Below the pieces are notes generated by a model, which was given only the letters and a program-made list of their open reading frames with translations, was not told where the DNA came from and searched no databases. Shown piece by piece: positions 8,088 to 16,622 of a DNA stretch of 64,000 nt. Origin of the DNA: CAWHBO01 sp963827735 (GTDB taxonomy: Bacteria > Patescibacteriota > Patescibacteriia > Patescibacteriales > UBA12075); contig CAWHBO010000008.1 in the NCBI GenBank assembly GCA_963827735.1, positions 124,001 to 188,000 on the forward strand. The letters run 5' to 3'. Every line of letters starts with the position of its first letter. Position 1 is the stretch's first letter. The position numbers were made by a program, and so were the translations under genes.

Positions 8088-8861
8088 TTAAAAATTAATG
8101 ATCGCTTGCGCCACTTTGTAAAATTCTTCTGCATCAAGCGAAGCTCCCCCGACGAGCATGCCATCCAAATTATCCATGCCCGCAAATCCTCCCACATTTT
8201 CGGAATTGACGCTGCCGCCGTAAATGATCTTGAATTGCTTGTTTATGACATCCATGCCGAACATATCGTTCAAAGTCAGCCGAATGATCTTATGCGCGTA
8301 CTCGGCTTCTGACGGTTCAATGGCTGTGCCGGAGCCGATAGCCCAAATCGGCTCATAAGCGACGATGATTTCCTGGCCAATCCCAACGTCAATGCCGCTT
8401 AAAGACTGCTGAAGCTGGTCAAACAGAACAAAATCGCGCCTATCAGTCTTGCGTTCATCCCAATTCTCGCCGATGCAAACGATCGGAATCAACTTTTCGG
8501 CTGCCAGTACAGCTTTGATCTCACGATGTATCATTTCATAGTTTTCCATCAAAAATTTCCTTCTTTCGCTGTGCCCGACAATCACGTATGAACAGCCGGC
8601 TTCAATCAGCATATCAGCGGAAATTTCTCCGGTGTACGCTCCTTTTCCTTCCCAAAAAACGTCTTGCGCGCCGAGCTTGATCTTGTCTCCAATCGCTTTG
8701 CCGACTTCCAAAAGCGAAATAAAATTGGGGCAAACAGCTATCCTGCCTTTGTCCATATCAGCAAATTTTTTCCTGACCTCATTCGCCAAATCCACGCTTT
8801 CTTTGTGGCTCAATTTCATTTTCCAATTGGCGATGATGACTTTTTCTTTTGGAGTTGTCAT
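8088..8861 (-). CDS. tpiA: Triosephosphate isomerase
   Basis: 257 residues, normal family length. It interconverts dihydroxyacetone phosphate and glyceraldehyde 3-phosphate. Active-site features: ANWKM with Lys about 14, VGHSERR with His about 97, YEPIWAIGSG with Glu about 170, and the phosphate-binding YGGSV. It is four nucleotides upstream of the aldolase gene, giving a compact tpiA-fba-TPR group. Confidence 0.97.
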   Translation of the reverse strand: MTTPKEKVIIANWKMKLSHKESVDLANEVRKKFADMDKGRIAVCPNFISLLEVGKAIGDKIKLGAQDVFWEGKGAYTGEISADMLIEAGCSYVIVGHSERRKFLMENYEMIHREIKAVLAAEKLIPIVCIGENWDERKTDRRDFVLFDQLQQSLSGIDVGIGQEIIVAYEPIWAIGSGTAIEPSEAEYAHKIIRLTLNDMFGMDVINKQFKIIYGGSVNSENVGGFAGMDNLDGMLVGGASLDAEEFYKVAQAIINF

Positions 8862-8922
8862 ATATTTATAGGTTAAATATAGCTTTAATGCTAGATATTG
8901 TTATTATAGCATTGAAAACCTC

Positions 8923-8991
8923 CCACGTAAAATCGCTTTGCGATCACGTGGCTGGCCACAAGAAAATCGCTTTGCGATCACGTGGCTTGTG
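8923..8991. repeat. Two tandem REP-like hairpins after the carboxypeptidase gene
   Basis: Copy 1 (8923-8952) is CCACGTAAAATCGCTTTGCG plus ATCACGTGGC; copy 2 (about 8955-8991) has the same core AAAATCGCTTTGCGATCACG with a different outer stem CACAAG/CTTGTG. A third copy is at 1365-1394. They lie 9 nt after the TGA of the minus-strand carboxypeptidase gene and end in a run of C/G. They could serve as terminators or mRNA 3'-end protectors. Confidence 0.8.
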
Positions 8992-8999
8992 CCCCCCCC

Positions 9000-10013
9000 T
9001 CATTCCCATTCGTAATTGGCGTACGCCCAAGTGATGAGTTTTTCCGTTTTCCGAAAGCGGGAACTATGATCGTTTTCCCCAAGCACCACCGCGATCAGCC
9101 GGCGTCCTTTTTCGTTTTCAAATCCCCCAACAAAACAATAGCCCGCGGAATTCGTAAAACCGGTTTTACCGCCGATGATCTTGATGCCGCCGTCCCGATA
9201 TTTTGTTAGCAAGCTATCAGTGTTGTAAACCGTGATACCACGACCCTCCGCAGTGGCAAAGGAATAACTTTTTAACTTAACGATGCTTTTGATTTTTTCA
9301 TTTTCAAACGCAATCTGCGCCAGCTCGGCGATTTCTTTGGCAGTGGAAACATTTTTCTCGCTGATTCCAATCGGATCGGCAAAACTGGTGTTGCGGAGAC
9401 CGAATGACTTCATTTTTTCATTCATTTTTGCAATGAATTCATCCTGGCTCGCTCCCGTCGACCTGGCCAATGCTTTGGTTTCAGAATTACCGGAACCAAT
9501 GAGGCTCAAATGCAGCAAGTCCCCGGCTTTCAGCTTTTCTCCGGGCTTAATGTAAATTTTTCCTCCCGTAACGATATCCGAAGGCGCAATTTCAATGATG
9601 GCATCCAAATCCGTTGCGTAATCCAAAAAAGTCAAAGCGGTTGCCAATTTTGTGATGCTTGCGATCGGAGCTTGAGAGTCTGATTCATTTTCAAAAAGAA
9701 CTTCGCCGCTGTCTGCGTCCATAACGACGCTAAAACAATCAGAATCGGATATTTCTTTAAAATCTTCCTTTTTGACAGGCTTCTCAACGGACTGCTGCGC
9801 TGCCGAATTGTTGTTCGGACTTTCCGGTAAAACCGTTAATTTGCTCAGTATTTCTTTTCTGAAAGTATCTGCCGAATCTTCACTGACTCCAAGAACTTTC
9901 CCGTTCTCTTCATTTCCAGCCTGCAAAGATAATCCACTCAGCCCTGCCGGAACAATTACCAAAATAAAAATGATAAAAACGACTACGACAAAAATCGTAA
10001 AAAAATTTCGCAT
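9000..10013 (-). CDS. D-alanyl-D-alanine carboxypeptidase (PBP5-like, peptidase S11)
   Basis: 337 residues. An N-terminal membrane helix (about 4-27) anchors an extracytoplasmic domain after a linker of about 60 residues. The penicillin-binding motifs are present in order: SITK (about 119-122, nucleophile Ser), SGN (about 174-176) and KTG (about 283-285). It trims the terminal D-Ala of peptidoglycan pentapeptides. The C-terminal domain of classical PBP5 is absent, and the N-terminal rather than C-terminal anchor is typical of the short forms. Presence supports a peptidoglycan wall. The stop is TGA. I see no good ribosome binding site. Confidence 0.92.
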   Translation of the reverse strand: MRNFFTIFVVVVFIIFILVIVPAGLSGLSLQAGNEENGKVLGVSEDSADTFRKEILSKLTVLPESPNNNSAAQQSVEKPVKKEDFKEISDSDCFSVVMDADSGEVLFENESDSQAPIASITKLATALTFLDYATDLDAIIEIAPSDIVTGGKIYIKPGEKLKAGDLLHLSLIGSGNSETKALARSTGASQDEFIAKMNEKMKSFGLRNTSFADPIGISEKNVSTAKEIAELAQIAFENEKIKSIVKLKSYSFATAEGRGITVYNTDSLLTKYRDGGIKIIGGKTGFTNSAGYCFVGGFENEKGRRLIAVVLGENDHSSRFRKTEKLITWAYANYEWE

Positions 10014-10085
10014 GGGGATACGTTTTATTTTAAATTATACTTTTTATACTAAACTGTATTGGGATTTTAAATAGTTTAATGTCAA

Positions 10086-10116
10086 ATTTCCAATTTCTAA
10101 TTTCTATTTTCTAATT
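10086..10116 (-). repeat. Family B direct-repeat tract at the scpB stop codon
   Basis: Words of the type AATTTC(T/C)A are repeated. On the minus strand the last codons of scpB and its TAG stop (10097-10099) are inside the tract: GAAAATAGAAATTAGAAATT. The same word pattern follows other stop codons (see 18657, 19558, 33086 and 55965). Confidence 0.6.
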
Positions 10117-10864
10117 CATCCTCCTCTTCAATTTCATCTTCACCTTCCTCATCCGTCGTTATCTCTTCATCAATTTCATCTTCAAATTCCTCTTCCTCCA
10201 AGCTTTTTTCTTCCAGGGGCTCGACTGCTTCGGAAAGTTCTTCAACAATGTTTTCCAAACTCGCGCTGTCTTCAATCGTTTCTTCGGGTGATTTTTCTTG
10301 CTTTTCATCCTTGTTTAAAACTTTGTCAAGAATATCATTTTGGCTTAACTTTTCATAGTCAGGCAATTCTTTCACATCGTTGATGCCAAGAAATCGTATG
10401 AAATCAAAAGTTACGGAATACATCTCGTCATGTCCGTCGTCCTCATTCTCATTTCCGCTTTTTAAATTCTTGACTTCCACCAGTCCTCTGATCAAAAGAT
10501 TACGCAGGATCAAAGCGCAATTTATCCCGCGGATCTGGTTAAGCTCCGCTTTGGAAATCGGCCCGCGATACGCGATGATGGTCAAGGTTTCCAAACTGGG
10601 GCGCGACAATTCTCCCGTGGTCTCGTCTTTTATAAATTCCTGCACCAACTGGGCATTTTCCGGCGAGCTTACCATCTGATATTTTGACCCATTCTTGATG
10701 ATCTGAATACCGCGCTGGTTGGATTTATAATCTTCCACCAATTCATCCCCCGCTTTCATGACTTTCTCTTTGTCGTCTTTAAGCAGATCAACAAGCTGCG
10801 TCAAAGACATAGGCTTGGCTGAGATGAAAAGCAATGATTCGATTCTTGATTTTATCTGTTCCAT
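10097..10864 (-). CDS. scpB: Segregation and condensation protein ScpB
   Basis: 255 residues. It is the winged-helix kleisin-associated subunit of the Smc-ScpAB condensin, needed for chromosome compaction and segregation. The two winged-helix domains cover about 1-185 (IESLLFISAKPMSLTQLVDL; RPSLETLTIIAYRGPISKAEL; IRGINCALILRNLLIRGLV). The last 65 residues are an extremely acidic Glu/Asp-rich tail, longer than usual. Start is 2 nt after the scpA stop, so the two are co-translated. Confidence 0.93.
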   Translation of the reverse strand: MEQIKSRIESLLFISAKPMSLTQLVDLLKDDKEKVMKAGDELVEDYKSNQRGIQIIKNGSKYQMVSSPENAQLVQEFIKDETTGELSRPSLETLTIIAYRGPISKAELNQIRGINCALILRNLLIRGLVEVKNLKSGNENEDDGHDEMYSVTFDFIRFLGINDVKELPDYEKLSQNDILDKVLNKDEKQEKSPEETIEDSASLENIVEELSEAVEPLEEKSLEEEEFEDEIDEEITTDEEGEDEIEEEDELENRN

Positions 10865-10866
10865 AT

Positions 10867-11565
10867 TTATTTTTTTTCTATGAATATTTCCCCGAACATG
10901 GTTTCCTGAAAAAGCACGACCTCGCGCTGGCGCATCAATTCTAAGGCCGCCAGAAAACTGACGATGATCTCAGTTTTGTTCGCAGCTCGGCCGAAGATCT
11001 TTGTCAAGCTATTCTTAATCTTGTTGATCACCAGCTGTTGGATGAACAAGATCTTATCCTCAATGCTGATCTTAGCTTCAAGAACTTCTTCTTTCATTTT
11101 CTCCGGCGGACGCAGACGCTCCAGTAGTCCGGCAAAAACTTCTCGCAACTCTTCTTTTTTTAATTTCTGCGGAGGCGTAAAGCTGTTCACATTCGTTAAA
11201 ACCGCTTTCCGATTGAATTCCCTGACAAACATAAATTTCTTGGCAGAGAGCAGCTTTTCCACCTTTTTTGCGGCTTCCAAAAACTCTTTATACATTTTCA
11301 ATTGCCGTTCCAAATCCTCAATCTCTTCATCTTCTTCCGGGTATAAATACGGCAACAGAGCGCGCGATTTTGCCAAAAGGAGCCGAGCCGCTACCACCAA
11401 AAAATCAGCCAGCTCTTCCGGCGAAATCTTAACATGCTTGATGTAAGCGATAAATTGATCCGCCACCGTGGCCAAGCTTATTTCCGTCACATCCATCTCC
11501 TCTTTTTCAATCAAACGCAAAAGCAGACCCAGGGGCCCTTCAAATTTTTCTATCTTTATATTCAT
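10867..11565 (-). CDS. scpA: Segregation and condensation protein ScpA
   Basis: 232 residues, kleisin subunit linking Smc heads. The N-terminal signature FEGPLGLLLRLIEKEEMDVTEI (the family has FxGPLDLLL; here Gly replaces Asp) and the C-terminal winged helix ending in SFLAALELMRQREVVLFQE are clear. First gene of scpA-scpB. Confidence 0.94.
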   Translation of the reverse strand: MNIKIEKFEGPLGLLLRLIEKEEMDVTEISLATVADQFIAYIKHVKISPEELADFLVVAARLLLAKSRALLPYLYPEEDEEIEDLERQLKMYKEFLEAAKKVEKLLSAKKFMFVREFNRKAVLTNVNSFTPPQKLKKEELREVFAGLLERLRPPEKMKEEVLEAKISIEDKILFIQQLVINKIKNSLTKIFGRAANKTEIIVSFLAALELMRQREVVLFQETMFGEIFIEKK

Positions 11566-11614
11566 CTCACTATACGCAAATTTAACTATTTTTTTAAAAT
11601 AGTTTCTTGTGTAT

Positions 11615-11643
11615 ATTATACCTTAATTATACCTTCTCCACAA
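11615..11643 (-). promoter_or_regulatory. Promoter of scpA-scpB
   Basis: On the minus strand, TTGTGG (11643-11638), 17-bp spacer, TATAAT (11620-11615), about 50 nt before scpA. It overlaps the end of the nucleotidase gene. A short hairpin AACTATTT/AAATAGTT follows in the leader (about 11584-11604). Confidence 0.6.
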
Positions 11644-12202
11644 TCTCCTTCCACGAAAAAACCCTCAAAATCCTTTTCGGCAAAGAAATGTTCTGATTCC
11701 ACGGGCTGTCAAAGATAAAGACCCTGATCCCCTCCGCCATGCATTCCTGGCAGTAGTTGTATTGATCATCAATGAAAAGATCAGCCCGAATCTCGTGGCA
11801 GATCTCTCCTTTCGTATCCCCAAAGCTGCCGTAAGCCGGCTGGTTGGAAAAATACACCATGTTAAAAGCATGGTGAAAGTGTTTTCTGATCCAACGATTG
11901 GTCGCGTCTTTTATCAGCCGCGGCCGGCTTGTTATAACATCCAGAGTATGTCCCAGCTCTTTCAGCTTCCGCACTCCCTCAACCGCCCCTGCTACCGGTT
12001 TTATCTCATCCAGATATGAACTTTCAAAAAAATCAGTCAGGATGGAATACATCTGCTCTTTTGATTCCTTGAAAACCTCCGCCCAGACATATGAATAAAA
12101 TTGATCTATCTTCCATGAAGTACCGTACATATCATTGCGATATTCCAAAAATTTGGAGAGAAAATCCCCGAGGACAGCGTCAATGTCAATTGCAATCACC
12201 AT
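11627..12202 (-). CDS. HAD-family 5'(3')-deoxyribonucleotidase-like protein
   Basis: 191 residues. The N-terminal IAIDIDAVLGDFL holds the DxD nucleophile motif of haloacid dehalogenase phosphatases, TSRP matches motif II, and LFIDDQYNYC fits motif IV. Overall layout resembles the NT5C-type nucleotidases that dephosphorylate (deoxy)nucleoside monophosphates; the substrate is not provable from sequence. Apparently monocistronic, upstream of scpA. Confidence 0.75.
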   Translation of the reverse strand: MVIAIDIDAVLGDFLSKFLEYRNDMYGTSWKIDQFYSYVWAEVFKESKEQMYSILTDFFESSYLDEIKPVAGAVEGVRKLKELGHTLDVITSRPRLIKDATNRWIRKHFHHAFNMVYFSNQPAYGSFGDTKGEICHEIRADLFIDDQYNYCQECMAEGIRVFIFDSPWNQNISLPKRILRVFSWKEIVEKV

Positions 12203-12270
12203 AAAAAATCAATGATAAATTTTTAAACAATAATACCTTCTTACATTATACATTCTTTAAACTAAAAATC

Positions 12271-12302
12271 AAAAAGACGGACGATTTCTCGTCCGTCTTT
12301 TT
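12271..12302 (-). terminator. Intrinsic terminator of the DUF5671-like membrane protein gene
   Basis: A perfect 14-bp stem AAAAAGACGGACGA (12271-12284) / TCGTCCGTCTTTTT (12289-12302) with a TTTC loop, 16 nt beyond the stop codon of the minus-strand gene. Confidence 0.85.
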
Positions 12303-12317
12303 TAAACAAAAAATATT

Positions 12318-13265
12318 TTATTTAACCATGTTGATCGGCTCGATGCCTTTTCCTTGTGTATTATCAATCACTTTTTGCCACAAGCATTGATACCCGGTTG
12401 CATGTTGCCAGCGCACTCCCTGATAAATCGGAGTCGAAGCATTGCTATCAGGCAGATTTGAAGTCCTGAAAGTTGCGCATAATTCATACTTGGTTTTTTC
12501 CAAAACCTTGTAATCATGTTTCTGCATCGTTGCCGGATCTACAAAATTGGTGTCCATAAGATAAGTCACTTCTGTCTTCAGAGCATCCAGATTCGCAGGT
12601 AAAGTACCTTTGTCGATAAAATATGTGTTTATAGCGCTGTCAATCTGATCAAATGAGCTGAGTACTGATTCGTCCAATTTCCTGTTTCTGGTCTCGGTCG
12701 GAGATTCAACGAAAAACAGACTAGCGATAAAAGCCGCGACTACGACTGCCAATGATGCATAAAAATAAAGACTGATCATCCTGTCTTTTTTTCCGACCAC
12801 AATTTCGCGCCGGATATCATAAAAATAAAAAGTAAACACGGCTGCTGAAATAGCGATCGCAGTTAAGGCTTTTAAAATAAATTTGCTGGTGAGATCGCCG
12901 TTAAAAAAAGTGTTAAGCGTATCGATCAGCCAGCCGATCATAACGCAAGAGGCCGCGAACAGAACCAGATAAGTCAGCCATCTCCTGATGCCTGAATCTT
13001 TGTTTAAGGCGCCGGAAAATAAATTTTTGTGGATCGCGCGCGTCAGAAAATAAAAGATTGGGGCGGAAATTATGAGCGCCGATATCGCGAATTTCAGCTG
13101 GTCGGAGGAAAAACTGGCGCTGTATTGATTGAGCACATCGGCAATGCTTTTGTTGATGATCTGGAAAATTATCATACCGGTGGAAAGGGACATAAACACC
13201 AGAGCAACCAGCGACAACATGTAATAAAATGCGAACTTGGCGGAATTGTTTTGCGTATTTTCCAT
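12318..13265 (-). CDS. DUF5671-like membrane protein with a pilin-like C-terminal domain
   Basis: 315 residues. Five transmembrane helices lie in the first about 190 residues (near 11-35, 58-77, 95-117, 128-148, 167-190), consistent with the DUF5671 family common in Patescibacteria. The C-terminal soluble part (about 200-315) has AINTYFIDKGTLPANLDAL and a short Cys pair (YELCATF and YQCLW), resembling the soluble domains of pseudopilins. Function unknown; presumably envelope associated. A terminator follows. Confidence 0.7.
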   Translation of the reverse strand: MENTQNNSAKFAFYYMLSLVALVFMSLSTGMIIFQIINKSIADVLNQYSASFSSDQLKFAISALIISAPIFYFLTRAIHKNLFSGALNKDSGIRRWLTYLVLFAASCVMIGWLIDTLNTFFNGDLTSKFILKALTAIAISAAVFTFYFYDIRREIVVGKKDRMISLYFYASLAVVVAAFIASLFFVESPTETRNRKLDESVLSSFDQIDSAINTYFIDKGTLPANLDALKTEVTYLMDTNFVDPATMQKHDYKVLEKTKYELCATFRTSNLPDSNASTPIYQGVRWQHATGYQCLWQKVIDNTQGKGIEPINMVK

Positions 13266-13342
13266 ATTTTTTCTTTATAATCAGATTCATTGAGAATTAC
13301 TGACTATTTTTAGATTAATAAATATGTAAATTTTATTTTTTG

Positions 13343-15154
13343 CTATTCTCGCCTGAATTTTATGTGCAGTTCCCTTAACTGCGTTTCTGTAACTTCTGCC
13401 GGAGAGTCCATCATGACATCCCGGCCTTTGCCGTCTTTGGGGAAGGCATAGATATCGCGGATGGAATCCCAATCATTGAGCACCATGATGATGCGGTCAA
13501 TGCCCGGGGCATTGCCTCCGTGCGGAGGCGCGCCGTATTCAAAGGCGCGGATCATAGCGCCGAATTTCTGGTCAACTTCTTCCTTGGAATATCCCGCGAT
13601 TTCAAACGCCTTATACATGATTTTCGGGTCATGGTTGCGGATAGCGCCGCTTGAAGCTTCAAAACCGTTGATCACAAGATCAAATTGATGAGCCAGGATA
13701 TCCAGCGGTTTCATGGTCTCAAGCGCTTTCATTCCTCCTTGCGGCATTGAAAACGGATTATGCCCGAAGTCAATCCGGCCTTCCTCAATCTCCGAAAAAC
13801 CGTACATCGGAAAATCAACAATCCAGCACCACGCGGCTTTGGAATTGTCTTTAAGCCCGAGTTTTGCTCCGCAGGCGTTCCGAACGGCGCCCAAAGCGTC
13901 GCAGACGATCTGCCATTTGTCGGCGCCGAAGAAAATGATATCTCCGGTCTTGGCTCCCAGATGTTTTACGATTTCCCAAGCCAGATCTTCCCCTAAAAAT
14001 TTCACAATCGGCGATTGGAGCTTGCCTTCTTCTTTCAAAACGATATAAGCCAGCCCCTTGGCGCCTTTGCCGGCGGCAATTTCCGTCAATTCATCAATCT
14101 CTTTCCTGGTGAACTTCGCGCCCTCGTCAACCTTGAGCGCATGGACAACGCAATTTTCTTTTTCCGACATATCGGTAAAGACTTTAAAACCGCATCCTTT
14201 AACCATGTCCGTAACCGGCTTGATTTCCATTTCAAAACGCAGGTCCGGCTTATCGCTGCCATACCTGTTCATTGATTCCAGGTAAGGTATGCGCTTAAAG
14301 CTGCCATCTTCGTTCAAATTCACGATTTTCTTTTTGGAAAATTTTTCAGTCACCTCAATCATCAAAGGCTCCATCATCTGAAGAATATCATCTTGACTCA
14401 CAAAACTCATTTCCATATCCAACTGATAGAATTCGCCGTAGTGCCTGTCCATCCTTGTGTCTTCATCGCGGAAGCACGGAGCCACTTGAAAGTATTTATC
14501 CAATCCCCCCACCATCAGAAGCTGTTTGAACTGTTGAGGCGCTTGGGGCAAGGCATAAAACTTTCCTTCATAAATGCGCGACGGGATCAAAAAATCCCTT
14601 GCGCCTTCCGGGGAAGAATTGGCCAAAATCGGCGTCTGGATTTCCACAAAATCTCTTTTGTGAAAATACTCGCGCATATGCCGAATAAACAGATCTTTGG
14701 TCTTAAGCATGTCCTGAATTTTTTTTCGGCGCAGATCAATGAATCTGTATTGCAGCCGGATCGCCTCATTGGCCTCGGTCATTTTTTCTTCATCCAGCTC
14801 AAAAGGCGGGGTTTTGGAAATGCTCAAAATCTCCAATTCCAAAATTTCAACTTCAATCTCGCCTGTTTCCATCTTTGAATTTATCATATCTTCCGGACGG
14901 GCAACGACTTTCCCCGCGGCTTTGATGACCCACTCGCTGCGCAGTTTGTCAGCCTCTGTCAATGCTTCCTGATTGATATCCGGATTAAATTTTATCTGGG
15001 TGAGTCCGTACCGGTCGCGCAGGTCAACAAAAATCACACCGCCATGATCGCGGCGCCGATGCACCCAGCCGGTGAGGATAACTTTATCTCCGACATTTTT
15101 TTTGGTTAATTCCCCGCAAGTATGTGTTCTCAGCATGATATTCTCATAACTCAT
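13343..15154 (-). CDS. aspS: Aspartyl-tRNA synthetase (bacterial type)
   Basis: About 603 residues. The N-terminal OB fold (GWVHRRRDHGGVIFVDLRDR) binds the anticodon; class II motif 1, motif 2 (CFRDEDTRMDRHYGEF) and motif 3 (GGNAPGIDRIIM) are present, as is the bacterial GAD insertion. Motif 2 differs from the usual RQPEFTQ-type loop by one extra residue (RHYGEFYQ). Start choice: ATG at 15154, preceded by GGCGGGA about 8 nt upstream; a GTG at 15169 and an ATG at 15136 (MLRTHTCGEL, the commonest N-terminus of the family) are alternatives. Whether it also charges tRNA-Asn cannot be told here. Confidence 0.95.
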   Translation of the reverse strand: MSYENIMLRTHTCGELTKKNVGDKVILTGWVHRRRDHGGVIFVDLRDRYGLTQIKFNPDINQEALTEADKLRSEWVIKAAGKVVARPEDMINSKMETGEIEVEILELEILSISKTPPFELDEEKMTEANEAIRLQYRFIDLRRKKIQDMLKTKDLFIRHMREYFHKRDFVEIQTPILANSSPEGARDFLIPSRIYEGKFYALPQAPQQFKQLLMVGGLDKYFQVAPCFRDEDTRMDRHYGEFYQLDMEMSFVSQDDILQMMEPLMIEVTEKFSKKKIVNLNEDGSFKRIPYLESMNRYGSDKPDLRFEMEIKPVTDMVKGCGFKVFTDMSEKENCVVHALKVDEGAKFTRKEIDELTEIAAGKGAKGLAYIVLKEEGKLQSPIVKFLGEDLAWEIVKHLGAKTGDIIFFGADKWQIVCDALGAVRNACGAKLGLKDNSKAAWCWIVDFPMYGFSEIEEGRIDFGHNPFSMPQGGMKALETMKPLDILAHQFDLVINGFEASSGAIRNHDPKIMYKAFEIAGYSKEEVDQKFGAMIRAFEYGAPPHGGNAPGIDRIIMVLNDWDSIRDIYAFPKDGKGRDVMMDSPAEVTETQLRELHIKFRRE

Positions 15155-15157
15155 AAC

Positions 15158-15214
15158 GCGTCCCGCCACTTATAACCTCTTTTGAGGGCGGGATCCCGCT
15201 AAAAGCGGGATAAT
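15158..15214 (-). repeat. Two small GC-rich hairpins upstream of aspS
   Basis: CCCGCC (15162-15167) can pair with GGCGGG (15186-15191), and ATCCCGCT/AGCGGGAT (15192-15212) forms a second hairpin. Between and around them are the words CTCATAAC/ATTCATAACGC also seen beside rplX (family G). No terminator-like T-run follows on the minus strand. Confidence 0.5.
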
Positions 15215-15325
15215 TCATAACGCTATAAGGTAATAAAAAATTTATAATAAAAATTTCTTTTGTGTATAATAAATGTTACATTATTTTCACTAATATGTCA
15301 ACAAAAATACGTTTTACCTTTTATT

Positions 15326-16030
15326 TTATGCAAAATTATATTGAAAAAACTTGTTTATCATGGCAATAGCCTCCTGCGCCAATTTTTCTTCAATTTTTAT
15401 ATTATTCAAAGACTTAAAATTTTCATTCACCGCCAACCGTAATATTTTTATACAATCAGCTGAAATTTGAAAACTATTTTCATTCTGTTTACGCAATACT
15501 ATCCCGCCTCTTGAAAAATCAAAAAAATTATTATCCGGTTTGATCTTTTCTTCAGTTTCAATATAATTATACAATTCCGGAGAAAACCCGGACAAAGAAG
15601 CGAATTTCAAAAGCAAAAAAGAAAAAAACAATTCATGCTTTTTTATTTCAAAGTCTTCCAGCGCCTCCAGGTAATCTTTGAGCAAAAAAAACAAACCTGC
15701 TTCCGGTTCGTCTGGCCTAACATGATCCAAATATATTTTCATTGCCTTGCCGGCAATCACAATCTTATCCAAATCATTCTTTATGTTCAAAAAAGAATTC
15801 TTCGCCAGCGCCGCGCCCAAGTAATCCAGCTTTTTTCCTTTTACGATCATGATATCGCAAAGGCTTATGGGCTCAATCTGCCCGGCTAGTTTTGACTTGA
15901 TATCTTTCGTGCCCCTCGCGACCAGATCCATGCGACCGAACTCTTTTGTAAAAACGTCAAGCAGGGTGTCGCGCTCCTTGTACTCCCGGTTACGTAAGAT
16001 TATCGCTTCAGCGTTCTTTGTCTCTTCCAT
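15326..16030 (-). CDS. recO: DNA repair protein RecO
   Basis: About 234 residues from the ATG at 16030. RecO loads RecA with RecR and anneals single strands. The N-terminal OB fold has AEAIILRNREYKERDTLLDVF and GRMDLVARGTKD, matching the family; the helical C-terminal half lacks obvious zinc-binding cysteines. A longer reading from a TTG at 16108 would add a Lys-rich stretch coded by a 9-bp microsatellite (ATTCTTTTT units, 16052-16087) and overlap ruvX by 14 nt; I consider that less likely. Downstream of ruvX. Confidence 0.85.
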   Translation of the reverse strand: MEETKNAEAIILRNREYKERDTLLDVFTKEFGRMDLVARGTKDIKSKLAGQIEPISLCDIMIVKGKKLDYLGAALAKNSFLNIKNDLDKIVIAGKAMKIYLDHVRPDEPEAGLFFLLKDYLEALEDFEIKKHELFFSFLLLKFASLSGFSPELYNYIETEEKIKPDNNFFDFSRGGIVLRKQNENSFQISADCIKILRLAVNENFKSLNNIKIEEKLAQEAIAMINKFFQYNFA

Positions 16031-16094
16031 AATTTCTAAAACATCCTTTATGATCTTTTTATTCTTTTTATTCTTTTTATTCTTCTCGCTCTTT

Positions 16095-16484
16095 TTACTG
16101 CTTATCAAAATATGATTGAAGTATGATCATCGCCGCAATCTCGTCTCTTCCCGCTTTCGTCTTCTGACTTCCCGGTAGCGCGTCCGCCGCTTTTGAAGTC
16201 AGCCTTTCGTCAATGTACTTAACAGGAACGCCGGTAGCTTTTTCCAACTTCTCAGCAAATATCTCAAACTCAGCCGTTAACTTATCCGTTTGTCCAGACA
16301 TCTTCACCGGCTGGCCGACGACTATCACGCCAATATCTTCATCTTTAATGGTTTTAACCACTTCTTCTAAATTTCTGACAGTCTTAAAAGGCGAGGCCAT
16401 TTTGGTCTCACTGTCCCCAAGAGCGAGGCCGATTCTTGCCTCACCCCAGTCAATGCCGAGATGCTTTATGTTATCATGATCCAT
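16095..16484 (-). CDS. ruvX: Holliday-junction resolvase-like protein RuvX (YqgF)
   Basis: 129 residues, usual length. An RNase H-like fold with LGIDWGEARIGLAL at the N-terminus (first catalytic Asp), VVGQPVKMSGQ, and YIDERLTS. The family acts in pre-16S rRNA 5' processing and has been linked to junction resolution. ATG at 16484 is preceded by a possible leaderless promoter. Confidence 0.93.
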   Translation of the reverse strand: MDHDNIKHLGIDWGEARIGLALGDSETKMASPFKTVRNLEEVVKTIKDEDIGVIVVGQPVKMSGQTDKLTAEFEIFAEKLEKATGVPVKYIDERLTSKAADALPGSQKTKAGRDEIAAMIILQSYFDKQ

Positions 16485-16489
16485 ATAAT

Positions 16490-16517
16490 ATTATAAAAAG
16501 ATAGAATAAATAATCAA
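16490..16517 (-). promoter_or_regulatory. Candidate leaderless promoter of ruvX
   Basis: On the minus strand, TTGATT (16517-16512), 16-bp spacer, TATAAT (16495-16490), only 5 nt before the ATG. Transcription would start at or within one or two bases of the start codon. The -35 box lies inside a family A repeat. Confidence 0.5.
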
Positions 16518-16622
16518 TATCCAATGCTCAACATTCAATGAATGATCAAATATTTTAATTATCATTGAGTATTTAGATATTAAATATTGATTGATTATTG
16601 GTTATTGATCATTGAACATTAA
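16510..16622 (-). repeat. Family A long imperfect inverted repeat (copy 1)
   Basis: Words such as AATCAATATCC, ATTCAATG and their complements fill the gap between map and ruvX and can fold into a long AT-rich hairpin centred near 16565. On the minus strand the map stop codon (TAA) is the first triplet of the repeat end TAATGTTCAATGATCAATAA. Other copies: 22549, 44551 and 48341. Confidence 0.75.

Noticed and set aside
8084..8197. N-terminal extension of fructose-bisphosphate aldolase
   Set aside because: It lies inside the tpiA gene, has no similarity to the family, and a well-placed ATG follows the tpiA stop.
9000..9002. Possible recoding of UGA as in some Patescibacteria
   Set aside because: TGA ends the carboxypeptidase exactly at its expected C-terminus and no in-frame TGA is needed in intact genes.
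16031..16108. Lys-rich N-terminal extension of RecO from a TTG start
   Set aside because: Coded by a 9-bp microsatellite and overlapping ruvX; the RecO family begins near the ATG at 16030.
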